Positions 29,688-39,532 are shown, numbered from the stretch's first letter. The stretch: DNA of 64,000 nt from Geodermatophilus siccatus (GCF_900103785.1 NZ_FNHE01000008.1:5270-69269), one strand, 5' to 3'. Notes: a model not told the origin generated them from the letters alone. Translations and numbers: made by a program.

Positions 29688-29843
29688 CGGCGGGGCCGTT
29701 GCGGCTCGGGTACGCTGGTCGGGTTGCACCGCCCCGGCGGGGCACCGCACGGTGCCGCCTGGGAGGCGGGCAACCCGTCCAGCACCCGGCGCCCGACGTC
29801 CGGGCGCACGCAGGACACGACAGAGCGATCGAGGAGTTCAGTG

Positions 29844-30155
29844 GTGTACGCAGTCGTGAAGGCCGGTGGCCGGCAGCACAAGGTGGCCGTGGGCGACCGG
29901 TTCACGGTCAACCGTCTCGTGGGTGAGGCGGGCGACACCGTCACCCTCCCGGCCCTGCTCCTGGTCGACGGCGACACCGTCACCAGCGACGCGGAGACGC
30001 TGGCCGGGGTGACCGTGACCGGCGAGATCGTCGGCCACGGCAAGGGCCCGAAGATCCGCATCCACAAGTTCAAGAACAAGACCGGCTACCACAAGCGTCA
30101 GGGGCACCGTCAGCCCCTCACCGACGTCGTGGTCCGCGACATCACGAAGGGCTGA
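29844..30155 (+). CDS. rplU: 50S ribosomal protein L21
   Basis: 103 residues. Two tandem GTGs (29841, 29844) are possible; 29844 is preferred because GAGGAG (29831-29836) is then 7 nt away and the protein starts (M)[13 protein letters not shown] as usual. The L21 signature [20 protein letters not shown] region that contacts 23S rRNA is complete. First gene of rplU-rpmA-obg. Confidence 0.96.
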   Translation: MYAVVKAGGRQHKVAVGDRFTVNRLVGEAGDTVTLPALLLVDGDTVTSDAETLAGVTVTGEIVGHGKGPKIRIHKFKNKTGYHKRQGHRQPLTDVVVRDITKG

Positions 30156-30162
30156 CGCCGAC

Positions 30163-30420
30163 ATGGCACACAAGAAGGGCGCCTCGTCCTCCCGCAACGG
30201 CCGCGACTCGAACGCGCAGCGCCTCGGCGTCAAGCGCTTCGGGGGGCAGGTCGTGAAGGCCGGCGAGATCATCGTGCGCCAGCGCGGTACCCACTTCCAC
30301 CCGGGCCTGGGCGTCGGCCGCGGCGGCGACGACACGCTGTTCGCGCTGCAGCCCGGTGCCGTGACCTTCGGCACGCGGCGGGGACGCAAGGTCGTCTCCA
30401 TCTCCGCGGTCGAGGCCTGA
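30163..30420 (+). CDS. rpmA: 50S ribosomal protein L27
   Basis: 85 residues from ATG 30163, 7 bp after rpl[23 protein letters not shown] is the typical N-terminus that reaches the peptidyl transferase centre, with no cleavable extension. [21 protein letters not shown] is the conserved core. Confidence 0.97.
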   Translation: MAHKKGASSSRNGRDSNAQRLGVKRFGGQVVKAGEIIVRQRGTHFHPGLGVGRGGDDTLFALQPGAVTFGTRRGRKVVSISAVEA

Positions 30421-30439
30421 GCACTCGAACGATCCGCTT

Positions 30440-30473
30440 CACGAGCGCACGGGCCGCGGCCCGTGCGCTCGTG
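30440..30473 (+). terminator. Terminator palindrome between rpmA and obg
   Basis: A near-perfect palindrome centred at 30456/30457 (CACGAGCGCACGGGCC and its inverse); probably ends the ribosomal protein transcript before obg. Confidence 0.7.
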
Positions 30474-30494
30474 GCGTCTCGGGACAGCTGACAC

Positions 30495-31970
30495 ATGGCC
30501 GCTTTCGTCGACCGCGTGGTCGTGCACGTCGCCGCCGGCAACGGCGGGCACGGCGTCGCCTCGATCCACCGCGAGAAGTTCAAGCCGCTCGGCGGCCCTG
30601 ACGGGGGCAACGGGGGCAACGGCGGGGACGTCGTCCTCGAGGTCGACCCCAACGTGCACACGCTGCTGGACTTCCACCACCACCCGCACCAGAAGGCCGG
30701 CAACGGCCGCCCGGGTGCGGGCAGCAACCGCCACGGCGCCCGCGGCGAGGACCGCGTGCTGCGGGTCCCCCCGGGCACCGTCGTCAGCACGCCCGACGGC
30801 CGGGTCATCGCCGACCTGGTCGGCGCCGGCACCCGCGTCGTCCTCGCCCACGGCGGCAAGGGCGGCCTCGGCAACGCCGCGCTGGCCAACCCCCGGCGCA
30901 AGGCCCCCGGCTTCGCGCTGCTCGGCGAGCCGGGCGAGACCCTCGACGCCGTCATCGAGCTCAAGAGCATCGCCGACGTCGGCCTGGTCGGCTTCCCGTC
31001 GGCGGGCAAGTCCTCGCTGATCGCGGCCATGTCCGCCGCGCGGCCCAAGATCGCCGACTACCCCTTCACCACGCTGGTGCCCAACCTCGGCGTGGTCCGG
31101 GCCGGCGACACCGTCTTCACGATGGCCGACGTCCCCGGGCTGATCCCCGGTGCCTCCGAGGGCCGCGGGCTGGGTCTGGAGTTCCTGCGGCACATCGAGC
31201 GCTGCGCGGTGCTGGTGCACGTCGTCGACATGGCCACGATGGAGCCCGGCCGCGACCCGGAGAGCGACATCGAGGCGCTGCAGCACGAGCTGGCGCAGTA
31301 CCGGGAGGACCTCGTCGACCGGCTGCGGGTCGCCGTCCTCAACAAGATCGACGTGCCCGACGCGCGGGAGCTGGTCGACCTGGTCCGCGAGCCGCTGGAG
31401 GCGCGCGGCCTGGAGGTCTTCCCGGTGAGCGCGGCGACCGGCGAGGGGCTGCGCGAGCTCGGCTTCGCCCTGGCCCGCGCGGTCGAGGAGCACCGCGCCG
31501 CGCTGCCCGAGCCCGAGCCGGTGCGGGTCACTCTCACCCCGCGGGCGGTGGACGACAGCGGCTTCACCGTCGAGCGCGACCCGGACGACGAGGGCGCGTT
31601 CACGGTGCGCGGCGTCAAGCCCGAGCGCTGGGTGCGCCAGACCGACTTCACCAACGACGAGGCCGTCGGCTTCCTCGCCGACCGCCTCAACCGGCTCGGC
31701 GTCGAGGACGCCCTGCAGGAGGCCGGCGCGCAGGAGGGCGACACCATCGTCATCGGCGACGTCGCCTTCGACTTCGTGCCGACGCTGCCGGCCGGCACGC
31801 TGAGCGCCGAGGAGACCGCGGGGCTCGGCGGGCGGGGCACCGACTCCCGCATCGACGCGCCGCACCGGGTGCGCGCCGAGGAGCGGCTGGCCGCCAAGCG
31901 GGCCCGCCGGGTGCCCTACGAGCTCACCGAGACCTGGACCGACGACGACCTGCCCGAGGACGACGAGTGA
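30495..31970 (+). CDS. obg: GTPase Obg (CgtA)
   Basis: 491 residues from ATG 30495. Ribosome-associated GTPase in 50S assembly and stress control. The N-terminal Gly-rich Obg fold has [16 protein letters not shown]; the G domain has G1 GFPSAGKSS near 165, G3 [11 protein letters not shown] and G4 NKIDV; a C-terminal OCT domain ([20 protein letters not shown]) is present as in Gram-positives. The acidic tail ends DDLPEDDE. Its TGA overlaps the GTG of proB by 4 bp. Confidence 0.95.
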   Translation: MAAFVDRVVVHVAAGNGGHGVASIHREKFKPLGGPDGGNGGNGGDVVLEVDPNVHTLLDFHHHPHQKAGNGRPGAGSNRHGARGEDRVLRVPPGTVVSTPDGRVIADLVGAGTRVVLAHGGKGGLGNAALANPRRKAPGFALLGEPGETLDAVIELKSIADVGLVGFPSAGKSSLIAAMSAARPKIADYPFTTLVPNLGVVRAGDTVFTMADVPGLIPGASEGRGLGLEFLRHIERCAVLVHVVDMATMEPGRDPESDIEALQHELAQYREDLVDRLRVAVLNKIDVPDARELVDLVREPLEARGLEVFPVSAATGEGLRELGFALARAVEEHRAALPEPEPVRVTLTPRAVDDSGFTVERDPDDEGAFTVRGVKPERWVRQTDFTNDEAVGFLADRLNRLGVEDALQEAGAQEGDTIVIGDVAFDFVPTLPAGTLSAEETAGLGGRGTDSRIDAPHRVRAEERLAAKRARRVPYELTETWTDDDLPEDDE

Positions 31971-33088
31971 ACCTGCGCGCGGAGATCGCCGGTGCGCGGC
32001 GGGTCGTGGTCAAGGTCGGCTCGTCGTCGCTGACCAGCCTGCCCGGTGGGCTGGACGAGCAGCGGCTGACCGCGTTGGTCGACGTCCTCGGCGCGGTGCA
32101 CGCGCAGGGCCGCGAGGTCGTCCTCGTCTCCTCGGGGGCCATCGCCGCCGGCCTGGCCCCGCTCGGGGTCGTCGGCCGGCCGCGGGACCTCGCCACCGCC
32201 CAGGCCGCCGCCAGCGTCGGCCAGCTGCGGCTGGTGCAGACCTACGCCGACGCCTTCGCCCGGCACGACGTCACCGTGGGCCAGGTGCTGCTGACCGCCG
32301 ACGACCTCACCCGGCGCAGCCACTACCGCAACGCGCAGCGCACGCTGGAGCGGCTGCTGACGCTCGGCGTGCTGCCGATCGTCAACGAGAACGACACGGT
32401 GGCCACCGAGGAGATCCGGTTCGGCGACAACGACCGGCTGGCCGCGCTCGTCGCGCACGTCGCGCGGGCCGACGCGCTGCTGCTGTTCAGCGACGTCGAC
32501 GGCGTCTACGACGGCGACCCGCGGCAGGGCCCGGCGCAGCTGATCGACACCGTGCGCGACCCCGCGGACCTCGGCGAGGTCACCCTCGGCACCGCCCGCC
32601 GCAACGGCGTGGGCACCGGGGGGATGGCCACCAAGGTCGAGGCCGCGCTGATCGCCGCGCACGCCGGCGTCCCCGTCGTCGTCACCTCGACCGCCCAGGC
32701 CGCCGCCGCGCTGGCCGGGGAGCCGGTGGGCACCCGCTTCGCCGTCATGGGGCCGCGGCCCCGCGCCCGCCAGTTCTGGCTGCGCTTCGCCACCCGCCCG
32801 CGCGGCCGGCTGCACCTCGATGCGGGGGCGGTCCGGGCGCTCCGCGAGCGCGGCGCCTCGCTGCTGCCGGCCGGCATCACCGACGTGGCGGGGGAGTTCC
32901 TCGCCGACGACCCCGTGGAGCTGGTCGGCCCCGACGGCGTCGTGGTGGCCCGCGGCCTGGTCGCCTACGACGCCCGAGAGCTGCCGCCGCTGCTGGGCCG
33001 CAAGACCAGCGAGCTGGACCCGGAGTACCAGCGGGAGATCGTGCACCGCGACGAGATGGTGCTGGTGAGGCGCCCGTCCCTGGGCTGA
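31967..33088 (+). CDS. proB: Glutamate 5-kinase
   Basis: 373 residues; GTG 31967 overlaps the end of obg (GTGA). First step of proline synthesis, phosphorylating glutamate. The amino-acid kinase domain has [38 protein letters not shown] and [12 protein letters not shown]; the C-terminal PUA domain ([24 protein letters not shown]) is complete. proA, the next enzyme, is 6.5 kb away. Confidence 0.94.
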   Translation: MNLRAEIAGARRVVVKVGSSSLTSLPGGLDEQRLTALVDVLGAVHAQGREVVLVSSGAIAAGLAPLGVVGRPRDLATAQAAASVGQLRLVQTYADAFARHDVTVGQVLLTADDLTRRSHYRNAQRTLERLLTLGVLPIVNENDTVATEEIRFGDNDRLAALVAHVARADALLLFSDVDGVYDGDPRQGPAQLIDTVRDPADLGEVTLGTARRNGVGTGGMATKVEAALIAAHAGVPVVVTSTAQAAAALAGEPVGTRFAVMGPRPRARQFWLRFATRPRGRLHLDAGAVRALRERGASLLPAGITDVAGEFLADDPVELVGPDGVVVARGLVAYDARELPPLLGRKTSELDPEYQREIVHRDEMVLVRRPSLG

Positions 33089-33101
33089 GAGACTGGCCTG
33101 C

Positions 33102-33587
33102 GTGACGATCCGTCCCATCCGCGAGCTCGGTGACCCGGTCCTCCGCACACCCGCCGACGAGGTGCGCAGCTTCGACAAGGAGCTGGCCGCGCTCGTGCGC
33201 GACCTGGAGGACACCGTCGCCGACCCCGGCCGGGCCGGTGTCGCCGCCCCGCAGATCGGCGTCGGGCTGCGCGCGTTCTCCTACAACGTCGACGGACGCA
33301 TCGGGCACGTGGTCAACCCGCGGATCGTCGAGTTGTCCGAGGAGACCCAGGACGGCGACGAGGGCTGCCTGTCCATCCCCGGCCTGTGGGCGCCCACGGT
33401 GCGGGCGATGCACGCCGTCGTGGAGGGGTTCGACGTGCACGGCGAGCCGATCCGGCTGGAGGGCACCGGTCTCATGGCCCGCGCGCTGCAGCACGAGGTC
33501 GACCACCTCGACGGCAAGGTCTTCCTCGACCGGCTCACCGGTGAGGCGCGCAAGGCCGCGCTCCGGGCGCTGCGCGACCGCGGCTGA
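33102..33587 (+). CDS. def: Peptide deformylase
   Basis: 161 residues from GTG 33102. Removes the N-formyl group from new proteins using a metal. Motif 1 is GVAAPQIGVG, motif 2 is EGCLSIPG (metal-binding Cys), motif 3 is QHEVDHLDG (HExxH, catalytic Glu and two metal His). The short C-terminus is typical of type 3/actinobacterial forms. Confidence 0.93.
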   Translation: MTIRPIRELGDPVLRTPADEVRSFDKELAALVRDLEDTVADPGRAGVAAPQIGVGLRAFSYNVDGRIGHVVNPRIVELSEETQDGDEGCLSIPGLWAPTVRAMHAVVEGFDVHGEPIRLEGTGLMARALQHEVDHLDGKVFLDRLTGEARKAALRALRDRG

Positions 33588-33603
33588 TCGCCTGCGCGGC
33601 CCG

Positions 33604-33609
33604 TACGGT
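33604..33609 (+). promoter_or_regulatory. -10 box of a leaderless transcript
   Basis: TACGGT lies 6 nt before the GTG of the PEP-mutase-like gene. Confidence 0.4.
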
Positions 33610-33615
33610 GGCCGC

Positions 33616-34398
33616 GTGACCGACCTCGCCACCCGCGCCCGCACCCTCCTCGACCTGCACACCGCCCCGGAGATCCTGGTCCTCGCCAACGTGTGGGACG
33701 TCGTCTCCGCCCAGGTGGTGGCCGCCACCGACGGCGTGCGTGCCCTGGCCACCGCCAGCCACGGCATCGCCGCGACCTTCGGCTACGAGGACGGCGAGAA
33801 CATCCCGCTCGACCTGCACCTGGACATGGTCGGCCGGATCACCGCCGCGGTGGACCTGCCGGTGAGCATGGACATGGAGGCCGGCTACGGGGACGCCGGC
33901 GAGACCGCGCGCCGGGCCATCGGGCTCGGCGTCGTCGGCGGCAACCTCGAGGACCAGATGAAGCCGCTGGACGAGGCCGTCGCCGCCGTCGAGGCGGTGC
34001 TGCGGGCCGGCCGGGACGCCGGGATCGACTTCGTCCTCAACGCCCGCACCGACACCTTCATCCGCGCCGCCGAGGGCGCCGACCGCGGCGAGCTCGTCGC
34101 CGAGGCGATCCGCCGCGGCCGCGCCTACCTCGAGGCCGGCGCGCCGGTCGTCTTCGTCCCGCGCCTGGTCGACCGCGACGAGATCGCCGCCGTCGTCGAG
34201 GGCCTCGGCCGCAACAAGCTGACGCTGATCAGCGTGCCCGGCGCCTCGCTGCCGGCCCGCGAGATGCAGGAGCTCGGCGTGGCCCGCGTCTCCACCGGCC
34301 CCTTCACCCAGCGGGTCGCGCTGACCGCGCTGCAGGACGCCGCAGCCGAGATGGTCGCGGGCGGCACGCTCCCCGCGGGCACCCGCGCGCTGAACTGA
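33616..34398 (+). CDS. Isocitrate lyase / phosphoenolpyruvate mutase family protein
   Basis: 260 residues from GTG 33616. A TIM-barrel of the ICL/PEPM superfamily: LANVWDVVSAQVV, MDMEAGYGDAGETARRA (Mg-binding acidic loop), GGNLEDQ, and ARTDTFIRA. The gating-loop Cys motif of true isocitrate or methylisocitrate lyases (KKCGH) is absent, so the reaction may be carbon-carbon or carbon-phosphorus bond chemistry on another 2-oxo acid. The leaderless -10 box suggests its own promoter. Confidence 0.8.
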   Translation: MTDLATRARTLLDLHTAPEILVLANVWDVVSAQVVAATDGVRALATASHGIAATFGYEDGENIPLDLHLDMVGRITAAVDLPVSMDMEAGYGDAGETARRAIGLGVVGGNLEDQMKPLDEAVAAVEAVLRAGRDAGIDFVLNARTDTFIRAAEGADRGELVAEAIRRGRAYLEAGAPVVFVPRLVDRDEIAAVVEGLGRNKLTLISVPGASLPAREMQELGVARVSTGPFTQRVALTALQDAAAEMVAGGTLPAGTRALN

Positions 34399-34407
34399 GC
34401 CTCACGT

Positions 34408-34437
34408 CAGCTTGGCCAAGCAGACCTGGCCAAGCTG
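34408..34437 (+). promoter_or_regulatory. Palindromic operator candidate for vapBC
   Basis: CAGCTTGGCCA (34408-34418) and its inverse (34427-34437), 8 nt apart, 25 bp before the antitoxin ATG. VapB-type antitoxins usually autoregulate through such sites. It could also act as the terminator of the gene before. Confidence 0.55.
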
Positions 34438-34461
34438 ATCGGGCTGCTCTACCGTGGGGGC

Positions 34462-34683
34462 ATGACTCACGTCAACGTGCAGGAGGCCAAGACGCGGCTG
34501 TCCCAGCTGCTCGCGGCCGCCGAGCGTGGCGAGGAGGTCGTCATCGCACGGGGCGGCCGGCCGGTGGCACGTCTCGTGCCGGTCGACGAGCCTGCACCCC
34601 GCCCCGTCGGCTTCGTGGCGGGCTCTGTCCCGGAGACCTTCTTCGAGCCGCTGTCGGACGACGAACTGGCCCGGTGGGAGTGA
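34462..34683 (+). CDS. vapB: Phd/YefM (VapB-like) antitoxin
   Basis: 73 residues from ATG 34462. MTHVNVQEAKTRLSQLLAAAERGEEVVIARGGRPVARLVP is the standard Phd/YefM DNA-binding and dimerisation domain; the C-terminal 25 residues (ETFFEPLSDDELARWE) would wrap the toxin. Its TGA overlaps the toxin GTG by 4 bp, the usual coupled arrangement. Confidence 0.88.
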   Translation: MTHVNVQEAKTRLSQLLAAAERGEEVVIARGGRPVARLVPVDEPAPRPVGFVAGSVPETFFEPLSDDELARWE

Positions 34684-35072
34684 CCACGCTCCTGCTCGAC
34701 ACCCACGCCCTGCTGTGGGTCCTGCTGGATCCGGTACGCATCCCCGCGAAGACCCTCGCGACCGTACGGGCGCCGGACACCACCGTGTACGTCTCCGCGG
34801 CCAGTGCGTGGGAGCTCGCCACGAAGCACAGGCTGGGCAAGCTGCAGGGCGCTGCCGCGGTGGTCAGCGGTTACCGGGAACACCTCGCAAGGCTGCGGGC
34901 GGAGGAGTTGCCGATCACCGGGCACCACGCGCTCACCGCCGGCACCCTGCAGTGGTCCCACCGCGACCCGTTCGACCGGGTGATCGTCGCCCAGGCACTG
35001 CTGGAGTCGCTGGCCGTCGTCACGAGTGACGCTGCGCTCACGGAGTTCCCCGCCATCCGCACTCTCTGGTGA
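34680..35072 (+). CDS. vapC: PIN-domain toxin (VapC-like ribonuclease)
   Basis: 130 residues from GTG 34680. A PIN domain with the acidic metal site: LLLDTHALLWVL (first Asp), SAASAWELATKH (Glu), HRDPFDRVIVAQA (Asp) and VTSDAAL (last Asp). Members cleave tRNA or rRNA. Complete, so the pair is probably functional. Together with the antitoxin it lies between core genes and may be a recent insertion. Confidence 0.9.
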   Translation: MTTLLLDTHALLWVLLDPVRIPAKTLATVRAPDTTVYVSAASAWELATKHRLGKLQGAAAVVSGYREHLARLRAEELPITGHHALTAGTLQWSHRDPFDRVIVAQALLESLAVVTSDAALTEFPAIRTLW

Positions 35073-35117
35073 GCCAGGGGGTGGGCCCCGGAGCACCGGT
35101 CCCAGGCCGGCCGCCGG

Positions 35118-35777
35118 TCATGTCGGATTCCTCGGCGAGCCGTCGCGGTGGCCCGGTGCCGCCGCCAGCCGGGAGGCACCCGCGCCGGAGAGCCGGTCGA
35201 CGGTGGCGCTGCGGCCGGTGACCAGCAGCAGCAGGTCGCCGGTCGTGCCCTCGACCGGGGCGCCCTGCCCGAGGACGAGGTCGCCGTCGGTGGCCACCAG
35301 TCGCAGGCCGGCCAGCCGTCGGCGGGCGTGGAACGGGAAACCCATGTCCCACGCCCGCCGGGCCGCGACCGCAGCGGCGACCGGCGGCACCGGTCGCTCC
35401 CGGCCCAGCGGGACGGTGATGTCCTGGCCGTGCACCAGGACGTCGATGAGCGGCTCCACGGGGGAGATGAACGGGGCCGTGCGCCGCGAGCCGACCATCG
35501 CGCGCAGCCGCCGTGCGCACTCCTCCGGCGAGAGCGGGACGGCGCGCAGTGCGGCGTCGCGGATCATCCGGTCGAAGCTGCCGCGCGCGCGGACCGCCCC
35601 GACCAGCGCCTCCCGGAGGCCCATGTGCGCCTGGGTGAGGTGGACGGCGACGTCGCCCACCCGCCAGGCGTCGCACAGTGAGGCCGTGTGCCACTCGGTC
35701 GGCGAGAGGTCCTCGAGCAGGTCGGCCAGGCTCGACCGCTCCGCGTCGATGGCCCGCCAGATGTCGTCGAGGTCCAT
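35118..35777 (-). CDS. Maleylpyruvate isomerase family mycothiol-dependent enzyme (DinB-like)
   Basis: 219 residues from ATG 35777. The N-terminal MDMPI/DinB-2 four-helix domain reads MDLDDIWRAIDAERSSLADLLEDLSPTEW...SLCDAWRVGDVAVHLTQAH; a metal-binding His pattern (HL..AH, VLVHGQDI) is visible. The C-terminal part is an SCP2-like domain (LVATDGDLVLG...LLLLVTGRSA). Such proteins use mycothiol, the actinobacterial thiol. Divergent from the MarR gene 69 bp away. Confidence 0.78.
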   Translation of the reverse strand: MDLDDIWRAIDAERSSLADLLEDLSPTEWHTASLCDAWRVGDVAVHLTQAHMGLREALVGAVRARGSFDRMIRDAALRAVPLSPEECARRLRAMVGSRRTAPFISPVEPLIDVLVHGQDITVPLGRERPVPPVAAAVAARRAWDMGFPFHARRRLAGLRLVATDGDLVLGQGAPVEGTTGDLLLLVTGRSATVDRLSGAGASRLAAAPGHRDGSPRNPT

Positions 35778-35815
35778 GGCCCCTCCACCGGTCGTACGAT
35801 GTTCTGACCATTCCG

Positions 35816-35828
35816 TCAGATCATCTGA
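35816..35828. promoter_or_regulatory. MarR-type operator candidate
   Basis: TCAGATCATCTGA, a perfect 6-bp palindrome around one base, in the 69-bp gap between the divergent mycothiol-type and MarR genes. Confidence 0.5.
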
Positions 35829-35846
35829 CCATCGTCAAGGGGTGCT

Positions 35847-36293
35847 GTGATTGATCCGGCAGGGGGGCGGCAGAACCTGGGGCTGCTCTGCTTCTACCCG
35901 TACCGGGCTCTGGAGGCGCGGCTGCTCGCGGCGCTGGCGGCCGCGGGGTTCGACGACATCACCACCGCGCAGGGCCGCATCGCCGCGCGGATCGCGCCGG
36001 GGGGCACGCGGCTGACCGCGCTGGCCGAGCAGGCGCTCGTGACCAAGCAGACGGCCGGTCACCTGGTCGACCAGCTGGAGCGGGCCGGCTACGTCCGCCG
36101 GGTGCCCGACCCCACCGACGCGCGGGCGCGGCTGGTGCAGATGGCCGAGCGCGGCCGGCAGGTGGTCGCGGTGGCCCGCCGGGTCGAGGCCGAGGTGGAG
36201 GCCGAGTGGACGGCCCACCTGGGGGAGGAGGTCGCCGCCCAGCTGCGTGCGGCGCTCGAGCGGCTGCGGGAGGTCACCGACCCCTACCGCTGA
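35847..36293 (+). CDS. MarR-family transcriptional regulator
   Basis: 148 residues from GTG 35847. A winged HTH with recognition region LTALAEQALVTKQTAGHLVDQLERAGYVRRVPDPTDARARLVQ, the classic MarR helix-wing pattern. Likely represses itself and the divergent mycothiol-type gene through the palindrome between them, responding to a small molecule. Confidence 0.85.
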   Translation: MIDPAGGRQNLGLLCFYPYRALEARLLAALAAAGFDDITTAQGRIAARIAPGGTRLTALAEQALVTKQTAGHLVDQLERAGYVRRVPDPTDARARLVQMAERGRQVVAVARRVEAEVEAEWTAHLGEEVAAQLRAALERLREVTDPYR

Positions 36294-36297
36294 CCGT

Positions 36298-36690
36298 TCA
36301 GCGGGCGGCGCAGGCCGCGCAGGTGCCGAAGACCTCGAGCTGGTGCTGCACGTCGGCGAACCCGTGCTCGGCGGCCACCTTCGCCGCCCAGCGCTCGACC
36401 GGCGGGTCGGCCACCTCGACGGTGCGCCCGCACGAGCGGCACACCAGGTGGTGGTGGTGCACCGGCGAGCAGCGCCGGTAGGCGGCCTCGCCCTCGTTCC
36501 GGAGCACGTCGACCAGGCCGTCGTCCACCAGGGCCTGCAGCGCCCGGTAGACCGTCGCGAGGCCGACGGCGTCGCCGCGCTCGCGCAGCAGCGCGTGCAG
36601 GTCCTGGGCGGTGCGGAAGCCCTCCTGGTCGTCGAGCAGGGCCAGGACGGCGCTGCGCTGCCGGGTCTGCCGGCGGGGGCCCTCGGTCAC
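36298..36690 (-). CDS. zur: Fur-family regulator, probably Zur
   Basis: 130 residues from GTG 36690. Winged HTH (TAQDLHALL...VGLATVYRALQALVDDGLVDVL), then the HHHHLVCRSCGRTVEVADP metal site and a second CAAC near the end (structural Zn site). It is the last gene of a reverse-strand cluster after znuA-znuC-znuB, which supports zinc sensing over iron. It should bind the palindrome at the znuA start when zinc is plentiful. Confidence 0.88.
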   Translation of the reverse strand: MTEGPRRQTRQRSAVLALLDDQEGFRTAQDLHALLRERGDAVGLATVYRALQALVDDGLVDVLRNEGEAAYRRCSPVHHHHLVCRSCGRTVEVADPPVERWAAKVAAEHGFADVQHQLEVFGTCAACAAR

Positions 36691-36763
36691 GGCACCTCCT
36701 CGCCGGCGCTCGTCGGCGTCGGGACCGACGGTGCTGCACCCATCGGTGACCTCGCGAGCTCGG

Positions 36764-37786
36764 TCACGCGCGTCCCCCCGTCCCCGCAGGCGGTGCCGCG
36801 TGCTCGCCGTGCTCGTCGTAGTGCACGCCCGCGCCGGTGCGGTGGGGGGCGTGCAGATGGCCGTCGTGGTGGTAGTCGACGTGGTCGCCGTGCGGCACCG
36901 CCGGGTGACCGCAGCCCGCGCCGTGCTCGTGCGGGTGGGCGGCGTGCACCTCGGCGCGGCGCCGGTGCCGGCGGCGGGCGGTCGCCTCGCGCAGCGCGAC
37001 CACCGCCGTGGCGAGCAGGAACAGCCCGATCGCCAGCAGCACGATCGTGCCGCCGGACGGGGTGCCGGTGTAGTAGGAGGCGGTCGTGCCGGCGACGCTG
37101 GTGACCAGGCCGATGGCGCAGGCCAGGTACACCGTCTGGCGGAAGCTGCGGGCCAGCTGCTGGGCGACCGCGCTGGGCACGATCATCAGCGCGCTGATCA
37201 GGAGCAGGCCCACCACCCGCATGGACAGGACGACGGTCGCCGCGACCAGGGCGGCGAGCACGACGTTGAGCGCCAGGACCGGCAGGCCCACCGCACGGGC
37301 GTACTCCTCGTCGTCGCTGACCGCGTACAGCCGGCTGCCGAGCAGCCACACGACGCCGAGCACGACGACGGTGATGACGCCGAAGACCGCGACGTCGGCG
37401 GTCGTCGTGGTGGTGATGGCGCCGAACAGGTAGGCCTCGAGGTTCGTGGCCTGACCGCGGGGGGCGAGGCTGAGCAGGACGACGCCGCCGGCGATGCCGC
37501 CGTAGAACAGGACGGCGAGGGCGACGTCGCCGCTGGTGCGGCCGCGGGCGCGGACCAGTTCGATGAGGACCGCGCCCAGCACGGCGGCCACGAGCGCCGT
37601 CCCGACCGGGGCGGTCGAGGTGAGGACGCCGATCGCGACGCCGGTGAGCGCCACGTGCCCGAGGCCGTCGCCGAGCAGGGAGAGCCGGCGCTGGACGAGG
37701 AAGACCCCGACCGCCGGCGCGACCAGGCCGACCATCAGCGAGGCCAGCAGCGCCCGCTGCATGAAGTCGTACTCGAGGACCTCCAC
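36764..37786 (-). CDS. znuB: Zinc ABC transporter permease
   Basis: 340 residues from GTG 37786. About eight membrane helices of the ABC-3 family (FMQRALLASLMVGLVAPAVGVFLVQRRLSLLGDGLGHVAL is the conserved first helix and loop). The cytosolic C-terminal 60 residues are His-rich (HPHEHGAGCGHP, HGDHVDYHHDGHLH), a likely zinc-binding tail. One base separates its start from the znuC stop. Confidence 0.92.
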   Translation of the reverse strand: MEVLEYDFMQRALLASLMVGLVAPAVGVFLVQRRLSLLGDGLGHVALTGVAIGVLTSTAPVGTALVAAVLGAVLIELVRARGRTSGDVALAVLFYGGIAGGVVLLSLAPRGQATNLEAYLFGAITTTTTADVAVFGVITVVVLGVVWLLGSRLYAVSDDEEYARAVGLPVLALNVVLAALVAATVVLSMRVVGLLLISALMIVPSAVAQQLARSFRQTVYLACAIGLVTSVAGTTASYYTGTPSGGTIVLLAIGLFLLATAVVALREATARRRHRRRAEVHAAHPHEHGAGCGHPAVPHGDHVDYHHDGHLHAPHRTGAGVHYDEHGEHAAPPAGTGGRA

Positions 37787-37787
37787 G

Positions 37788-38573
37788 TCAGCGCCCTCCG
37801 TCCGTGGTCACCCGGGGCTGGTCCTGGCGGTACCCCCGCGAGGGTGGCAGGCCCGTGCCCTCGGGGTGGTGGTGCCCGCCGGCGCCGGCGTCGGCCGCGG
37901 CCCCGGCCAGCGGGCCGTCGTAGGCGATCCGGCCGTGGTCCACGACGACCGCGCGGGTGAGGACGCCGGCCAGCGCGGCGGTCTCGTGCGTGACCACCAG
38001 CAGGGTCGTGCCGGTGGCCGACACGTCGGCCAGGACGGCGGCCAGGGCGTCCTGGCTCGCGGCGTCCACCCCGGCGGTGGGCTCGTCCATGACCAGCAGC
38101 TCTGGCTCGGCGGCCAGCGCGCGGGCGACCAGCACCCGGCGCTGCTGCCCGCCGGAGAGCGAGGCGACCGGGTCGCCGAGCCGGTCGGCCAGCCCGACCG
38201 CGGCGACGGCGTCCTGCACGGCGGCGCGGTCGGCCGGGCGCAGCCGGCCGAAGGGGCCGAGGCGGGCCAGCCGGCCGACGCCGACGACCTCGCGGACCGT
38301 CGCCGGGACCGCGCCGCTCACCGTGTGCCGCTGCGGCACGTAGCCGATCCGGCCGCGTTCACGCGGACGGCCGACCGGGGCGCCGAGGACCTCCACCTCA
38401 CCGCCGAGCACGGTGGCCAGGCCGAGCAGCCCGCGCGCGAGGGTGGTCTTGCCCGACCCGTTGGAGCCGAGGACGGCGACCGCCTCGCCGTCGGCCACGG
38501 TGAGGTCGACGCCCTGGACGACGGCGACGTCGCCGTAGCCGATGCGGGCGCCCCGCAGCCGGACGGCGCTCAC
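37788..38573 (-). CDS. znuC: Zinc ABC transporter ATP-binding protein
   Basis: 261 residues. The frame is open further 5'; GTG 38573 is chosen since it overlaps the znuA stop by 4 bp and starts conserved sequence. Walker A is GSNGSGKTT, signature LSGGQQRR, Walker B LLVMDEPTAGVD, switch His VTHE. The C-terminal tail is His/Gly-rich (GAGGHHHPEG). Energises zinc import with ZnuB. Confidence 0.92.
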   Translation of the reverse strand: MSAVRLRGARIGYGDVAVVQGVDLTVADGEAVAVLGSNGSGKTTLARGLLGLATVLGGEVEVLGAPVGRPRERGRIGYVPQRHTVSGAVPATVREVVGVGRLARLGPFGRLRPADRAAVQDAVAAVGLADRLGDPVASLSGGQQRRVLVARALAAEPELLVMDEPTAGVDAASQDALAAVLADVSATGTTLLVVTHETAALAGVLTRAVVVDHGRIAYDGPLAGAAADAGAGGHHHPEGTGLPPSRGYRQDQPRVTTDGGR

Positions 38574-39532
38574 GAGCAGGACTGCCCCTCCTGCAGGGTG
38601 GCCAGGTTGGCCCGCATGACCTCGAGGTAGTCGCTGCCGGCCGACTCGTCGGTCAGCCCCTCGATCGGGTCCAGGACGGCGGTCCGCACGCCTGCCTCGC
38701 TCGCGACGGTCTCGGCGACGGCCGGGTCGACGAGGGTCTCGGTGTAGACGGTGGTGATGCCGCGCTCCCGGACCAGCTCGGCGATCTCGGCCTGGGCGGC
38801 CGGGCTGGGCTCGGCGGACGGGCTGAGCCCGCTGATGCCGACCACCTCGAGACCGTACCGGTCGCCGAGGTAGCCGAAGGCGTCGTGGCCGGTGACCAGG
38901 GTGTCCACCGCGCAGCCGGCCAGGCCGGCCCGCATCTCGGCGTCGAGCGCCTCGAGGTCGGCACGCAGCGCGGCCGCGTTCTGCTCGTAGGTCGCCGCGC
39001 CGTCGGGGTCGGACTCGGTCAGCCGGTCGGCCAGGGCGTCGCCGACCGAGGCGAGGCGCACCGGGTCCAGCCAGAAGTGCGGGTCGACCGCGCCGTCCTC
39101 GTGGGCGTGCTCCTCGTGCTCCTCGGCGGTCTCGCCCTCGTGGGCGTCCTCCTCCGCGGTCGGCACGAGATCGGCGGCCCGGCCGGCGTCCCACGCCGTG
39201 TCGGCGGCCTCGTTCTGCGCAGCCTCGTCGAGCGCCGGCTGGAAGCCGTCGAGGTAGACGAGCAGATCGGCGTCGGCGACCGCAGCGACGTCACGCGGCG
39301 CGAGCTCGAGGTCGTGGGCCTCGGCACCCGGCGGGGTCAGCGAGGAGACGTCGACCCGGTCGCCGCCGACCCGCTGCGCCGCCCACTCCAGCGGGTAGAA
39401 GCCCGCCACGACGGTGAGCCCGTCCCCGCCGGTGCTGCCCGCGGTCGCGTCGGCGCCCCCGCACCCGGCCAGCACCAGAGCGGCGGCGGAGGCGGTGGCT
39501 GCGGTCACGGCGCGCGCCGTCCACGTGTTCAT
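38570..39532 (-). CDS. znuA: Zinc ABC transporter substrate-binding lipoprotein
   Basis: 320 residues from ATG 39532 (a GTG at 39547 is also in frame, inside the Zur-box region). Signal peptide with lipobox LVLAGC, so membrane-anchored outside the cell. A cluster A-1 zinc-binding fold: [11 protein letters not shown] (His ligand), [19 protein letters not shown], and the mobile Glu/His-rich loop [11 protein letters not shown] typical of zinc rather than manganese binders. First gene of znuA-znuC-znuB-zur. Confidence 0.92.
   Translation of the reverse strand: MNTWTARAVTAATASAAALVLAGCGGADATAGSTGGDGLTVVAGFYPLEWAAQRVGGDRVDVSSLTPPGAEAHDLELAPRDVAAVADADLLVYLDGFQPALDEAAQNEAADTAWDAGRAADLVPTAEEDAHEGETAEEHEEHAHEDGAVDPHFWLDPVRLASVGDALADRLTESDPDGAATYEQNAAALRADLEALDAEMRAGLAGCAVDTLVTGHDAFGYLGDRYGLEVVGISGLSPSAEPSPAAQAEIAELVRERGITTVYTETLVDPAVAETVASEAGVRTAVLDPIEGLTDESAGSDYLEVMRANLATLQEGQSCS

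Noticed and set aside
25499..30079. 1526-residue open frame on the reverse strand opposite rne
   Set aside because: Composition is a mirror of the GC-rich, low-complexity rne gene; no motif is recognisable and several real forward genes cover it.
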